Of a DNA stretch of 64,000 nucleotides, positions 1 to 8,539 are shown piece by piece (position 1 is the stretch's first letter; the number at the start of each line of letters is the position of its first letter). The stretch is from JBBPYC01 sp965218765 (GTDB lineage Bacteria > Pseudomonadota > Gammaproteobacteria > Burkholderiales > Burkholderiaceae_C). The stretch spans positions 248,001 through 312,000 of the forward strand of contig CBDCLU010000006.1 in the NCBI GenBank assembly GCA_965218765.1. The letters are read 5' to 3'. The notes beneath the pieces were generated by a model. The model was not told where the DNA came from, searched no databases, and saw nothing but the letters and a program-made list of their open reading frames with translations. Both the position numbers and the translations under genes were made by a program.

Positions 1-1
1 G

Positions 2-1222
2 TCCGAAAAAGCTCAGGCGCAGGGCAGCGCAAACGTGCGCGAAGAGATCGACAAGATCAAGTTCCAGATCGAGGAGTTCACGAGGAAGGGCGACTTCAAC
101 AAGGTCGCCGAGCTGCAGTACGGCACGTTGCCGGGCTTGGAGAAACGCCTGAAGGAAGCGCAGGAAAACGAATCGAACAAGGGCAATGACGGTGCGCGGC
201 CGACGCTGCTGCGCACGCAGGTCGGCGCGGAAGAGATCGCCGAAGTGGTTGCGCGCGCGACCGGCATCCCGGTGTCCAAGCTGATGCAGGGCGAACGCGA
301 CAAGCTGCTCTTGATGGAAGACCGGCTGCACCAGCGCGTGGTTGGCCAGGATGAAGCCATCTCGGCGGTGGCGAACGCGATCCGCCGCTCGCGCTCGGGC
401 CTGTCGGACCCGAACCGTCCGACCGGCTCGTTCCTGTTCCTCGGCCCCACCGGCGTGGGAAAAACCGAATTGTGCAAGGCGCTCGCGAACTTCCTGTTCG
501 ATTCGGAAGACCACCTGATCCGCGTCGACATGAGCGAGTTCATGGAGAAGCACTCAGTCGCGCGGCTGATCGGTGCGCCGCCAGGCTACGTCGGCTACGA
601 GGAAGGCGGCTATCTGACCGAAGCGGTGCGCAGAAAGCCTTACAGCGTGCTGCTGCTCGACGAGATCGAAAAAGCGCACCCGGACGTGTTCAACGTGCTG
701 CTGCAGGTGCTCGACGACGGTCGCCTGACCGACGGCCAGGGCCGCACCGTGGACTTCAAGAACACCGTGATCGTGATGACCAGCAACATCGGCTCGCCGC
801 TGATCCAGGCGATGGTCGGCAAGCCGACCGAAGAGGTCAAGGACGCGGTGACCGATGAGCTGAAGAACCACTTCCGGCCCGAGTTCCTGAACCGGATTGA
901 CGAGATTGTCGTGTTCCATGCGCTCGATGCCGGTCAGATCGAGCAGATCGCTGCGATCCAGATCCAGGGCTTGCAGAAACGGCTGGCCAAGATGGACTTG
1001 CGTCTGGACGTGGCACCCGCTGCGCTGGCCGAACTCGCCAAGGTCGGCTTCGACCCGGTGTTCGGCGCGCGGCCGCTCAAGCGTGCAATCCAGCAGCGCA
1101 TCGAGAACCCGCTGTCGAAACTCCTGCTGGAAGGCAAGTTCTCACCGGGCGAGACGATTCCAGTGGACGTTGATCCGATCCAGGCGCCCGGCGAGTTCCG
1201 GTTCGAACGCGCCGTGCATTGA
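2..1222 (+). CDS. clpB: ATP-dependent disaggregase ClpB, C-terminal part (5' end outside window)
   Basis: ClpB is a cytosolic hexameric AAA+ disaggregase that works with DnaK to rescue aggregated proteins. The visible 406 codons cover the end of the coiled-coil middle domain and the whole second AAA+ domain. Walker A is GPTGVGKT, Walker B is LLLDEIEKAH, and the sensor-2 motif GARPLKRAIQ lies in the C-terminal small domain. The frame is open from base 2, so the gene begins upstream; the GTG at 35 is internal. The protein ends normally about 15 residues after the QAPGEF segment. A hairpin follows the stop codon. Confidence 0.97.
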   Translation, partial: SEKAQAQGSANVREEIDKIKFQIEEFTRKGDFNKVAELQYGTLPGLEKRLKEAQENESNKGNDGARPTLLRTQVGAEEIAEVVARATGIPVSKLMQGERDKLLLMEDRLHQRVVGQDEAISAVANAIRRSRSGLSDPNRPTGSFLFLGPTGVGKTELCKALANFLFDSEDHLIRVDMSEFMEKHSVARLIGAPPGYVGYEEGGYLTEAVRRKPYSVLLLDEIEKAHPDVFNVLLQVLDDGRLTDGQGRTVDFKNTVIVMTSNIGSPLIQAMVGKPTEEVKDAVTDELKNHFRPEFLNRIDEIVVFHALDAGQIEQIAAIQIQGLQKRLAKMDLRLDVAPAALAELAKVGFDPVFGARPLKRAIQQRIENPLSKLLLEGKFSPGETIPVDVDPIQAPGEFRFERAVH

Positions 1223-1235
1223 CGGGATGAATTAC

Positions 1236-1265
1236 GGTTTCAAGCGCACGACAGCGCTTGAAGCC
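1236..1265 (+). terminator. hairpin after clpB, possible terminator without U-tract
   Basis: A 12-bp stem (GGTTTCAAGCGC pairing with GCGCTTGAAGCC, one G-U pair) closes a 6-base loop, 13 bases after the clpB stop. No T-run follows, so it is not a textbook intrinsic terminator. It may protect the 3' end or act with Rho. Confidence 0.5.
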
Positions 1266-1324
1266 AGTGCGGCGACAAGCTGCTCGTCCCTGCATGCTTC
1301 TGCGACGACAAGGTGACTGGCCGC

Positions 1325-1702
1325 TTACAGTCGATGCGTGACGCTGAACTGCTGCGCCAGTCCGGCAAGTCGCTTGTCCTGCGTCCACAAGCGCGCACCA
1401 GGCGTGATCAAGGTGGAATCCAGCAGCGCCATATCCACACCAGTCCCGCAGCCGAGTCCGTACAGCCGTTCCCGTTCGACGAACGCCATCACATCAGCAA
1501 GGCTTGCCTGATTAACCGTCTGCAACAGACCAAGGTTCTGCAGCGTTCGAGCGCGCGGCGCAGGCGGTATTGCTGCGCATGCCAACTCGATCAGCACCAT
1601 CGGATGCGTTCTTCCCAGGTCCTGCCCGATCAGGGCGATTTACGCATCGTTGCAACGCCTGATGTGGTCGATCCATGAGGAGGTGTCGACGAGCACCGTC
1701 AC
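1325..1702 (-). pseudogene. VapC-type PIN-domain toxin, interrupted by an in-frame TAA
   Basis: The GTG start overlaps the antitoxin stop (GTGA). The reading frame opens with a classic PIN start, VLVDTSSWIDHI, containing the first catalytic Asp (residue 6). It then meets TAA at codon 21 (bases 1640-1642). The same frame continues without shift through an ELACA segment (second acidic residue), GVDMALLDSTL (third Asp) and WTQDKRL (fourth Asp), ending at 1325. Intact VapC proteins of this class run about 125-130 residues, matching the 125 codons here. Restarting at the ATG at 1600 would lose the first catalytic Asp, so the toxin is probably dead. A sequencing error or stop readthrough is the alternative. 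Confidence 0.75.
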
Positions 1703-1920
1703 TTCTTCGCTGCCGGCTCCGAGCGACGCCACGGCACGTCTTTGATCCCAGGCATCGTGCCGCCCAATGCTGCGAGGCGTTTGGCGCCTTGAACACGTAC
1801 GAAAGTCTTGATCGCTTCCCGAAACAGTTCCGACTTGTCCATTGATGGGCCGGCTACCTCCAGCGCCTTTTCGTAGAGCGCATCTTCGATGGTGACGGGG
1901 GTTCGCATGTCGGACTTCAT
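1699..1920 (-). CDS. VapB-type antitoxin
   Basis: This 73-residue protein has the ribbon-helix-helix-like N-terminus of VapB antitoxins (MRTPVTIEDALYEKALE) and an FREAIKTFVRVQGAKRL helix. The basic, loosely structured tail would wrap the toxin. It would bind and neutralise the adjacent VapC and repress its own promoter. ATG at 1920 is the longest start, with a second ATG at 1908. Its stop overlaps the toxin start by four bases, the usual coupling in VapBC pairs. Because the toxin frame is broken, this antitoxin may be an orphan, possibly kept as a repressor or through cross-talk. Confidence 0.8.
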   Translation of the reverse strand: MKSDMRTPVTIEDALYEKALEVAGPSMDKSELFREAIKTFVRVQGAKRLAALGGTMPGIKDVPWRRSEPAAKK

Positions 1921-1961
1921 GCATCAAGGAAGATGCGATTTTTGCATCAAAATTTGCATCA
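1921..1961 (-). promoter_or_regulatory. candidate VapB operator and promoter region
   Basis: Directly upstream of the antitoxin start lie two direct copies of TTTGCATCA (1941-1949 and 1953-1961), 12 bp apart. Further GATGC/GCATC half-sites sit at 1921-1925 and 1933-1937. Repeats spaced about one helical turn apart at a toxin-antitoxin start are typical of autoregulatory operators. Which protein binds is inferred from position only. Confidence 0.45.
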
Positions 1962-1989
1962 CCGTCGGATCGCTATGACCCGAGCGCTT

Positions 1990-2868
1990 TCAGTTTGACG
2001 ATGTTCGGTCCAGGAACCCGGCGATCGCCTCGTTCACCGCTTGGGTATGCGTGACCGGTCCCATGTGCCCCGCCGCTTCGATTTCGATGAACGCCGCATT
2101 CGGCAGCACGGTCCCCAACAGCCGTGCCACTGCGTGCGCCGACACGGTGGACCGCCCGCCGGTCATATAGAGCACCGGGATGTCGAGCGCACGAAATGCC
2201 TCGAGCGCGGTGGGTTCGATGAACAGCGCATGCGCCCACCTCCGGACGTTCGTCACCGCTTGCCGGATCGGTGCCTGCTGGGCTTCGGGCATCCGGTCCC
2301 AGCTGCCTGCCTCCATCCAATAGTCGATGAAGCGCTGGGCTGCGGCGTTCAAGTCGCCCGCGTCGAGTGCGGTGCCCGCATCGGCGACCGCGTTCCGAAT
2401 GCCTTCCGCGTCGTTCGGCGCCGGTGATTCGGCGTCGATGAGTGAAAACAGCGTGGGCTCGTACAGTGCGAGCGCGCGTACCCGTTCAGGTTGCGCCAGT
2501 GCAGCGATCAACGCAACGGCGGCGCCGTGCGAGTGGCCGACCAGCGCCAGTGGCGAGCCGGCCCGCTCCAGCACCGGCTCGATGAAGGCGGCCTCGTCGC
2601 GCAGGCTGATGAAACGATTGGACGGCCAGTCGGGGCTTTTGCCCGCACCGTACAGATCGCAGGCGAGCACATGAAACTTCGGCGCCAGCAGAGTCATCAG
2701 CGAGCGCCATTGGCTCGATGAGCTGGCGTTCGCGTGCAGACAGACCACGCCGGGGCCGCTTCCGGTCTCTCGGACGTGGGGCTGCTGCGCCGTCATGGGC
2801 CGCCTACCGCAGGCCTGTGCATCACCGGAGGCAAAGGCGGAGGTGGAAAAACGATCGACTGTTTGCAT
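1990..2868 (-). CDS. alpha/beta-fold hydrolase
   Basis: This 292-residue protein of the alpha/beta-hydrolase superfamily has an unknown substrate. The oxyanion strand is VVCLHANASS, the nucleophile elbow is GHSHG (Ser about 113), and the catalytic His sits in AAGHMGP near the C-terminus. The usual GD motif for the catalytic acid is replaced by MTGGRS, so the acid probably comes from another loop. ATG at 2868 has a good GGAGAG ribosome site five bases upstream. A start at codon 25 (MTAQQ) would remove an N-terminal stretch with no recognisable fold. It is probably cytosolic and monocistronic. Confidence 0.8.
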   Translation of the reverse strand: MQTVDRFSTSAFASGDAQACGRRPMTAQQPHVRETGSGPGVVCLHANASSSSQWRSLMTLLAPKFHVLACDLYGAGKSPDWPSNRFISLRDEAAFIEPVLERAGSPLALVGHSHGAAVALIAALAQPERVRALALYEPTLFSLIDAESPAPNDAEGIRNAVADAGTALDAGDLNAAAQRFIDYWMEAGSWDRMPEAQQAPIRQAVTNVRRWAHALFIEPTALEAFRALDIPVLYMTGGRSTVSAHAVARLLGTVLPNAAFIEIEAAGHMGPVTHTQAVNEAIAGFLDRTSSN

Positions 2869-2976
2869 GAAGACTCTCCAATGGACTTGACTCCAGGACT
2901 GTCAGCCGAACGCGCGGCAACGATTCGAACCCAAGCCGCGCTCTCGCATGGACCGCTCGCCCCGCTTGGTGCCTGA

Positions 2977-3735
2977 TCACTTCGCCGGCAACTCAGGTCC
3001 GGCCTTGCTGCCCAGCCGCGGGATCAGCATCCCGACTTGGTCACGGTAGACGGAATAGCGATTGCCGAACTGCGCGACCAGATCGCGCTCCTCGAACCAT
3101 ATGCCGATCAGGATGTAGCCGGTGGTGCCGACTGAGAAAAGGAGGTGCCCGGCCGTCATCGTGGGCGTCGCCCAGAACGCGAGCAGGAAACCGAGGTAGA
3201 TCGGATGACGCACCCAGCGGTAGAAACCGGGCGTGTGGAACTGCGGCGCGGGCAACTCGCGTTTCATGGAATGCGCGAACACCTGGCGCAGCCCGAACAG
3301 TTCGAAGTGGTTGATCAAGAACGTCGCGACGAGCAGGATCGCCCAGCCGAGCCAGAACACGGCCCGGAGCAGCCAGGTGCCGGCAACGCTGTGTACGCTC
3401 CAGATCACCAGATCGGGAATCGGACGCCACTGCCAGAGCAGCAGCGCGAGCGCGAGCGTCGCGGCCAGCACGTAAGTGCTGCGCTCGATCGGCTCGGGCA
3501 CGATCCTGGTCCACCAGCGCTTGAAGCCGCGCCGCGCCATCACGCTGTGTTGCACCGCGAAAACGCCAAGCAGCAGCAGGTTCACGACCAGCGCTTCGGC
3601 CAGCGGCGCCGAGCGTCCGGCGTCGATCGAGGTCGGCACGACGACGTTGCCGACGAAGCCGATCGCGTAGAGAAATGTTGCAAGAAAGAACACGTAGGCC
3701 GCGAGGCCGTAAAGGACAGACAGGATTGCTCCCAT
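2977..3735 (-). CDS. MddA-like membrane methyltransferase (NnrU/ICMT fold)
   Basis: This integral membrane protein of 252 residues has about five hydrophobic segments (near 5-27, 45-63, 87-104, 120-141 and 197-214). Signature stretches are GFVGNVVVP, VQHSVMARRGFK, NHFELFGLRQV and the SAM-binding RHPIYLGF near residue 177. These match the methanethiol S-methyltransferase (MddA) branch of the isoprenylcysteine-methyltransferase fold, whose members make dimethyl sulfide from methanethiol. The exact substrate here is inferred. ATG at 3735 has AGGAGA seven bases upstream and is preferred over the longer frame that opens at 3831. Confidence 0.72.
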   Translation of the reverse strand: MGAILSVLYGLAAYVFFLATFLYAIGFVGNVVVPTSIDAGRSAPLAEALVVNLLLLGVFAVQHSVMARRGFKRWWTRIVPEPIERSTYVLAATLALALLLWQWRPIPDLVIWSVHSVAGTWLLRAVFWLGWAILLVATFLINHFELFGLRQVFAHSMKRELPAPQFHTPGFYRWVRHPIYLGFLLAFWATPTMTAGHLLFSVGTTGYILIGIWFEERDLVAQFGNRYSVYRDQVGMLIPRLGSKAGPELPAK

Positions 3736-3921
3736 GGCAAATTCTCCTTGGGCGGCCGGGGAAGGCCGCGGATTTGACCAAAAGAAGAGCCGGCCGTGCC
3801 AGAAGGTCGGGCGGCTTGCTCGGCGAATCAAAGGATCAGACCGGCCCGGTTCGCCAGCGCACGCGGCGCGGCTGGCAGCGCAGCTTTCGCGGCGACGCGT
3901 GAGGCGCGATGTGGACGAGCG

Positions 3922-6081
3922 TCATTGCATCGTCCACCAGCGGTTGTCGAGCACCTGCGCGATGCGCATCGCAGCGCGCGCCGCGCCATCGGTTTCGACC
4001 GGCTTGTAGCGCACGGGCTCGTGCAGCGCCGCAAGTGCCTTGTTGGCGAGCGCTTCGGCGCTGACGGCCGAGTAGTCGAGCGAGCGGTCCGCGCCGTAGT
4101 TCGCGAGACGGCGGCGCACGTGCACGTTCTGCTCGAAATGGTTTTTCAGCGGAAAGCTCAGAAACGGCCGGCGCGTCGCGACCAGTTCCATGCAGGTCGA
4201 GAGTCCTCCCTGCACGAGTGCGAGATCGCAGCAGGCCAGATGCTCGAACAGGTTGTGCACGTAAGGCCGCACTTCGAGCCCGTCGAGCTGCGGGAACGCA
4301 TCGGCCGGCACGCGCGGACCAGCGACCAGGATCATGCGCAGCTCAGGTGCCTGCCGCTTCATCAGCGGAAACGCGCTTGCGATTTTTTGCAGCAGGTGCG
4401 CGCCGACCCCGGTGCCGCCGACTGACGCGATCGCGATCTTTTCGTGCGGCCGATAGCCGAGCCGCGCGCGCAACCGCTTGGTATCGGCCAGCGCGGCCGG
4501 ATCGAACGGCAGCGTGTAGCCGCTGTAGCAGAAGTTTCGGTCGGTCCAGTCGCGAATCCGCGGCAGATCGGGGCCGAACGTCTGCTCGGTCACGTCGTCC
4601 GGGTTGCCGACGAAGATCGCCATGTCGCGCAGATGCGGATAGCGCGCGACGTGCTCGATGTCGTCCGCGTTGCGGTCCGCGCACAGATGCGCTTCGCGCT
4701 CGCTGCCGTCGACCGGCACGCAGCCGACGAAATCGGTCAGGAACACGAACGGCTGCCGTTTCAGCTCGGGGTTCTCGTGATAGTAGTAGTCCACTTCCCA
4801 CGACTCGTCGCCGATCACGAGATCGTAGTGTTCGGCCTCCATCAGGTCGCAGAACGTCATGAAGTTGTGGGCCATGATCTCGTCCATGTTGCGCAGCGCG
4901 AAGAACGCATGCAGGTCGTGCTCGCCCGCGACGTGTTCGAAGTGCCTGCTTTCGTTCGCAAGCCGGCTCGTGATCGGATGCAGCCGCTCGCCCTCTCGCA
5001 CCAGATAGCTCGCGGCCGGATCGGTCGTGAACCAGTCGATCTCGAGATCGGGCTGCAACTCGCGCGCGATCGCGAGATCGCGCTGCACGTGGCCCAGGCC
5101 GATCGGGCTCGAGATGAACAGCGCGCGGCGCTTGCGGCTCATCGCGCGGGTCCAGGTCCGGTCGCGCGCAGGACCGGCGACAAAGTCGTGCAGCGCCCGG
5201 TTGAACAGCACCGGATCGCGCGCCGCCGTCACGTGCCCGCCGCCGCCTACGGTCAACAGCCGCGATCCCGGCACCAGCGCATGGATCGCCTGTCCGTTCG
5301 CATACGGCACGCGATGGTCCCGGTCGCCATGGATAACCAGGGTCGGGCACCGGATGCCACGCGCCGCTTCTCGCAGGTCGTGGCCCAACCAGCCGCCGCG
5401 GCACCAGCCGATGACCTCGGCGCGGGTCGCCCACCCATAGCGCACGCCGTCCTCGTGCGGCTTGGTCGAATGCGGCTCGTTGAAAATGGTCGCCATGAAT
5501 GCGTCCACATAGCCCGGCCAGTCACCGGCCAGCAGCTGGCGCTCGGCCTGCATGCGCTTCTGCATCTTCTCGCCCTCGACGAGGGACTCTGGGAAACCGC
5601 CCGCGATCACCAGATGGGAGACGCGCCCGGGCTGCTCGGCCGCGAGCCGCAGCACCGTCATCGCCGACGCCGAAATGCCGATCGCCGCGACACGGTCCGC
5701 GCCGGCCGCGTCGAGCACCGCGATGAAATCGGCGTAGTAGTGCTCGAAGTCGTAAGCGGGCTGTCCTTCGGGCCGATCGGATCTCCCGTTGCCGCGGCCG
5801 TCGCAGGTCACGACGCGAAAGTGCCGCGACAGGTACGGCACCGTGGCTTTGAGCAGTTTCGAGTGCACGATCTGAAACGGCGGCGCGAACGCGAGCCACG
5901 GGCCGCTGTCGCCCCAGATCGCCCACCAGATCTTCACGCCGTCTTCGCGCTCGACGAACCCTTCGCGCTGCGGGGATACGGTCTCGAACGTCGAGGTGGC
6001 GCCAGCCGGCAGCTTTCCGCCTTCGATCAATTCGCCGACCACGGTCCGAAAGCGCTCCGGAACCATCTGCTGCTGGCTCAT
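3922..6081 (-). CDS. alpha/beta hydrolase fused to an MGT/MurG-like glycosyltransferase
   Basis: One uninterrupted 719-residue frame holds two enzymes. Residues about 40-305 are an alpha/beta hydrolase with nucleophile GISAS (Ser137), acid in HGDRD (Asp253) and His283 in GGGGHVTA. From residue 314 (MSRKRRALFISSP) a GT-B glycosyltransferase begins, with an N-terminal IGLGHVQRDLAIA loop. It ends in a nucleotide-sugar-binding stretch VQGGLSTCMELVATRRPF followed by HFEQN. The junction RDRTWTRAMSRKRR looks like two genes joined by loss of a stop. The ATG at 6081 follows AGGAG and overlaps the tetR stop (ATGA), so the regulator and enzyme form an operon. Glycosylation plus hydrolysis of one hydrophobic substrate is a guess. 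Confidence 0.85.
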   Translation of the reverse strand: MSQQQMVPERFRTVVGELIEGGKLPAGATSTFETVSPQREGFVEREDGVKIWWAIWGDSGPWLAFAPPFQIVHSKLLKATVPYLSRHFRVVTCDGRGNGRSDRPEGQPAYDFEHYYADFIAVLDAAGADRVAAIGISASAMTVLRLAAEQPGRVSHLVIAGGFPESLVEGEKMQKRMQAERQLLAGDWPGYVDAFMATIFNEPHSTKPHEDGVRYGWATRAEVIGWCRGGWLGHDLREAARGIRCPTLVIHGDRDHRVPYANGQAIHALVPGSRLLTVGGGGHVTAARDPVLFNRALHDFVAGPARDRTWTRAMSRKRRALFISSPIGLGHVQRDLAIARELQPDLEIDWFTTDPAASYLVREGERLHPITSRLANESRHFEHVAGEHDLHAFFALRNMDEIMAHNFMTFCDLMEAEHYDLVIGDESWEVDYYYHENPELKRQPFVFLTDFVGCVPVDGSEREAHLCADRNADDIEHVARYPHLRDMAIFVGNPDDVTEQTFGPDLPRIRDWTDRNFCYSGYTLPFDPAALADTKRLRARLGYRPHEKIAIASVGGTGVGAHLLQKIASAFPLMKRQAPELRMILVAGPRVPADAFPQLDGLEVRPYVHNLFEHLACCDLALVQGGLSTCMELVATRRPFLSFPLKNHFEQNVHVRRRLANYGADRSLDYSAVSAEALANKALAALHEPVRYKPVETDGAARAAMRIAQVLDNRWWTMQ

Positions 6082-6776
6082 GGCCTTCTCCTTTGCTTCT
6101 CCGCTTTCGCAACCCGCGCATCGAGCGCTTCGAGCAGTTGCCCGACCGCGTCGAGTGCCGCCGTGTGTTCGGCGCGTTCTTCGGGCCGGCTGATCAGATC
6201 GACGAACTCCATGCCGAGCCAGAATTCGGAAATCCAGCACGCGATCACTTCGGCGCCGAACGGCGGTGCGAGCGGCGTGCCGTGTGCCTCGAGCGCGGCC
6301 AAAGCGTCGCGCACCGCGCCGAGTACGACCTGGCGCCAGGCGAGCAGGCGCGGCAGAAACTTTTCGCGCAAGCCCGGATTGGCCATGCTCGCGGCCCAAA
6401 GCTCGGCCTGCACGCGCACGAAGCCCGAGCCGAGGTCACTTTCGTAGAAACGCCGCGCGTCGGCCCACTTTCCGGCGAAACCGCCGGCTTTCGCGTACAT
6501 CGAAGTCTGGCGCGCGAGCAGCCGGCGGTTCGCCGCGTCGAGCACGTCGATCACAAGCTGGTCCTTCGAGCGGAAGTGATAGTTGATCAGTGCATGGTTG
6601 ACGCCCGCGTCCTTCGCGATCTCGCGCACGCTCAGCGCTGCGTAGCCGTCGCTCGCGAGACGGCGGAACGCGGCGTCGAGGATCTTCGACTTGGTTTCGC
6701 CAAGGTCTGCATCAGCAAACAGTGTTACCGGCGCCGCCGGGTCGGGCGTCGCTTCTTCGCGTTTTTCGTCCTGCAT
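6078..6776 (-). CDS. TetR-family transcriptional regulator
   Basis: A TetR repressor with its HTH in the N-terminal third (KILDAAFRRLASDGYAALSV, REIAKDAGVNHALINYHF) and a helical ligand domain (LLAWRQVVLGAVRDAL, EFWLGMEFVDLI). With ATG at 6776 it has 232 residues. A TTG at 6800 in the same frame would add eight and would lie inside the palindrome, so ATG is preferred, although neither start has a strong ribosome site. The stop overlaps the start of the hydrolase-glycosyltransferase gene, which suggests it controls that gene and itself. The ligand is unknown. Confidence 0.9.
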   Translation of the reverse strand: MQDEKREEATPDPAAPVTLFADADLGETKSKILDAAFRRLASDGYAALSVREIAKDAGVNHALINYHFRSKDQLVIDVLDAANRRLLARQTSMYAKAGGFAGKWADARRFYESDLGSGFVRVQAELWAASMANPGLREKFLPRLLAWRQVVLGAVRDALAALEAHGTPLAPPFGAEVIACWISEFWLGMEFVDLISRPEERAEHTAALDAVGQLLEALDARVAKAEKQRRRP

Positions 6777-6779
6777 GAT

Positions 6780-6808
6780 TTGAACAAGTGGTTTAACCAA
6801 CTGTTCAA
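6780..6808. promoter_or_regulatory. 29-bp palindrome, candidate TetR operator
   Basis: A palindrome centred on base 6794: outer arms TTGAACA (6780-6786) and TGTTCAA (6802-6808), inner arms GGTT and AACC around a central T. Twelve of fourteen base pairs match. It starts three bases upstream of the tetR ATG. Size, symmetry and position fit an autoregulatory TetR site. Confidence 0.6.
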
Positions 6809-6810
6809 AC

Positions 6811-7374
6811 TGTGGACTTGGTTTGGTGCGATGTCAAGCAGCGATCCGTGCAGATCGCTGAAGAACTGGAAGTCGCTACATCCCAAGTAGCAATACAGCC
6901 ATACAGGTCGGCCGCCGTTGCCTACAAGAGCTCATTTTTGAGGGCAGGCAGGTCGCACCAGCGCGTTTTACCCAATTTTCCGGATGTGCGACCGCTACGC
7001 CGGTGCGCGTGAGTGGTGTGCGACGGCCTGCAGACTTGTCGTGCCGCCGTGCACAGCGCGGGCCGCTGACTGCCGAGCTGCTTGCGCCGCTTGTCTAACC
7101 GAGCCGATCATGTGGGCGATCGCATGGCTGTATCGGTGCCGGGGACTCAACAGGATGGCCTCGGCGTCTTGGTCGATCTGGACTGTGTGACCGGGCGGCC
7201 AGCAGAACAAGGCCGCCGCCGGCATCGCCGAACCCGGTCGGTTCACGTGCGATCGAGCCGGGTGCGTCGATCCACATTTCAGGTTCCTCCCTGCCTCGAT
7301 CGGAGGACGCAAGGAAGCCTGCGAGCGATGTTTACCGGGCAATTCTTGTGCGCTTGGGGCACCGGCCATTGCGA
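6811..7374. other. 564 bp without a supported gene
   Basis: Several frames stay open here, but none has a recognisable domain, consistent third-position GC bias or ribosome site. The part next to the tetR palindrome presumably carries that promoter. The rest looks like decayed coding DNA continuous with the fragment at 7375-7548. The 81 bp between 7549 and 7629 are also featureless. Confidence 0.4.
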
Positions 7375-7548
7375 CAGCCCCAACAGATGAACCGGCGGCA
7401 GCACCGGCCCGATACCGGCCGGCATGCCATAGCCGATGAACGCGATGTTGCTTGCGAGCGCCGGCAGCCGCAGCCCTCTGGATGTCGCGCAAGCAAGACG
7501 TCGCAAGCACGAACAGCGACGCGGGATGGGCGACTGTTTTGGATCCGC
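7375..7548 (-). pseudogene. remnant of a small membrane protein gene, frameshifted
   Basis: Two adjacent frames together spell a recognisable protein. PASLFVLATSCLRDI runs in one frame down to about 7477, and PALASNIAFIGYGMPAGIGP continues in another from about 7476. This resembles short hydrophobic proteins with a conserved ASN-AFI-YG segment, also found as N-terminal parts of some cyclic-nucleotide-binding proteins. No single frame joins both parts and no clear start or end remains, so it is called a relic. The family assignment is tentative. Confidence 0.4.
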
Positions 7549-7629
7549 TCATGATCTTGTGGGACAAGGGCCCGGCTCGCGTCCCGACGTCTTCCACCTT
7601 CATGGCGCGGCCGGTTCCAGTGGCTTTTC

Positions 7630-8484
7630 TCAGCGCCGCGTAATGACGACTTCGAGGTATCCGCTCGGCACCACCATCGAGCCTCCACTGGAGCGATCGA
7701 AGCGCGCGACCAGCGCCTTCAGGTCAGCCTCCAGCGCCGACTGTGCCTTCGGGTCGAGCGCCGCGAATGCCTTCACCAGCGGCCCGTACCAAGTCCTGAA
7801 CACCTCGATCCAATGCTCGGCCGAGCGGTAGCGGAACACGAACTCGCGCGGCTTCGCGTCGATCGATGTGGCCTCGTCGCCGAACAGTTCGGCGAGCCGC
7901 GCTTCCGTGCCCCAGAGCGCGGGCGACCTGACGCCGGCCGGCGGCGGAACGTGCTTGCCCAAAGTCTTGAACAACTGCCCGATGAAGCCGTCCGGCGTCC
8001 AGTTCGCCAAGCCGATCCTGCCGCCGGGCTTGCAGACGCGCAGCAGCTCGGCCGCGGCCTGGTCCTGGTCCGGCGTGAACATCACCCCGAAAGTCGAGCC
8101 GACGACGTCGAAACTCGCGTCGGGAAACGGCAGGTTTTCAGCATCCGCTTCGCGGAATTCGATCTCGAGTCCTTCGGCGTCGGCCCGTTCCCGGCCGCGC
8201 TCAAGCAGCGCGGGCACGTAGTCGCTGGATACCACCTCGCCCCAGCGCCGCGCGGCCGCGAGCGTCAGGTTGCCGTTGCCGGCCGCGACGTCGAGCACCT
8301 TTTGTCCGGCGCGCAGATCGAGCGCCTCGCACAGGTTCTCGCCGACGATCTGCAACGTGGTGCCGATCACCGCGTAGTCGCCGGACGACCACGCACCGCG
8401 CTGGCGGTCCTTTAGCGCGGTCAGATCGGGTGGCGGCGGAGAGCACGTCGCGCCGGGTGCGGCGGTGGCTGTTGCTGTATTCAT
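7630..8484 (-). CDS. class I SAM-dependent methyltransferase
   Basis: A cytosolic methyltransferase of 284 residues with the UbiE/Methyltransf_11 layout. SAM motif I is VLDVAAGNGNLTLAA, the acidic loop follows in SSDYVPALLERG, motif II is ADAENLPFPDASFDVV, and the post-II strand is PGGRIGLANWTP. The substrate is unknown. ATG at 8484 follows AGGAGA by seven bases. It lies 55 bp downstream of the cupin gene on the same strand, and both are divergent from the large SARP regulator, which may control them. Confidence 0.85.
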   Translation of the reverse strand: MNTATATAAPGATCSPPPPDLTALKDRQRGAWSSGDYAVIGTTLQIVGENLCEALDLRAGQKVLDVAAGNGNLTLAAARRWGEVVSSDYVPALLERGRERADAEGLEIEFREADAENLPFPDASFDVVGSTFGVMFTPDQDQAAAELLRVCKPGGRIGLANWTPDGFIGQLFKTLGKHVPPPAGVRSPALWGTEARLAELFGDEATSIDAKPREFVFRYRSAEHWIEVFRTWYGPLVKAFAALDPKAQSALEADLKALVARFDRSSGGSMVVPSGYLEVVITRR

Positions 8485-8539
8485 GCTGTTTCTCCTTGGG
8501 ACATCGATGGGTTGAACGTTTGCGCGCGGATGCTGGCGG

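Noticed and set aside
4444..6447. Long plus-strand frame opposite the hydrolase-glycosyltransferase fusion
   Set aside because: A shadow of the real minus-strand gene: no motifs, biased composition and no ribosome site.
6995..7603. 202-codon minus-strand frame in the 7-kb gap
   Set aside because: Only about 15 residues look like a known protein and the match continues in another frame, so it is treated as part of a decayed gene.
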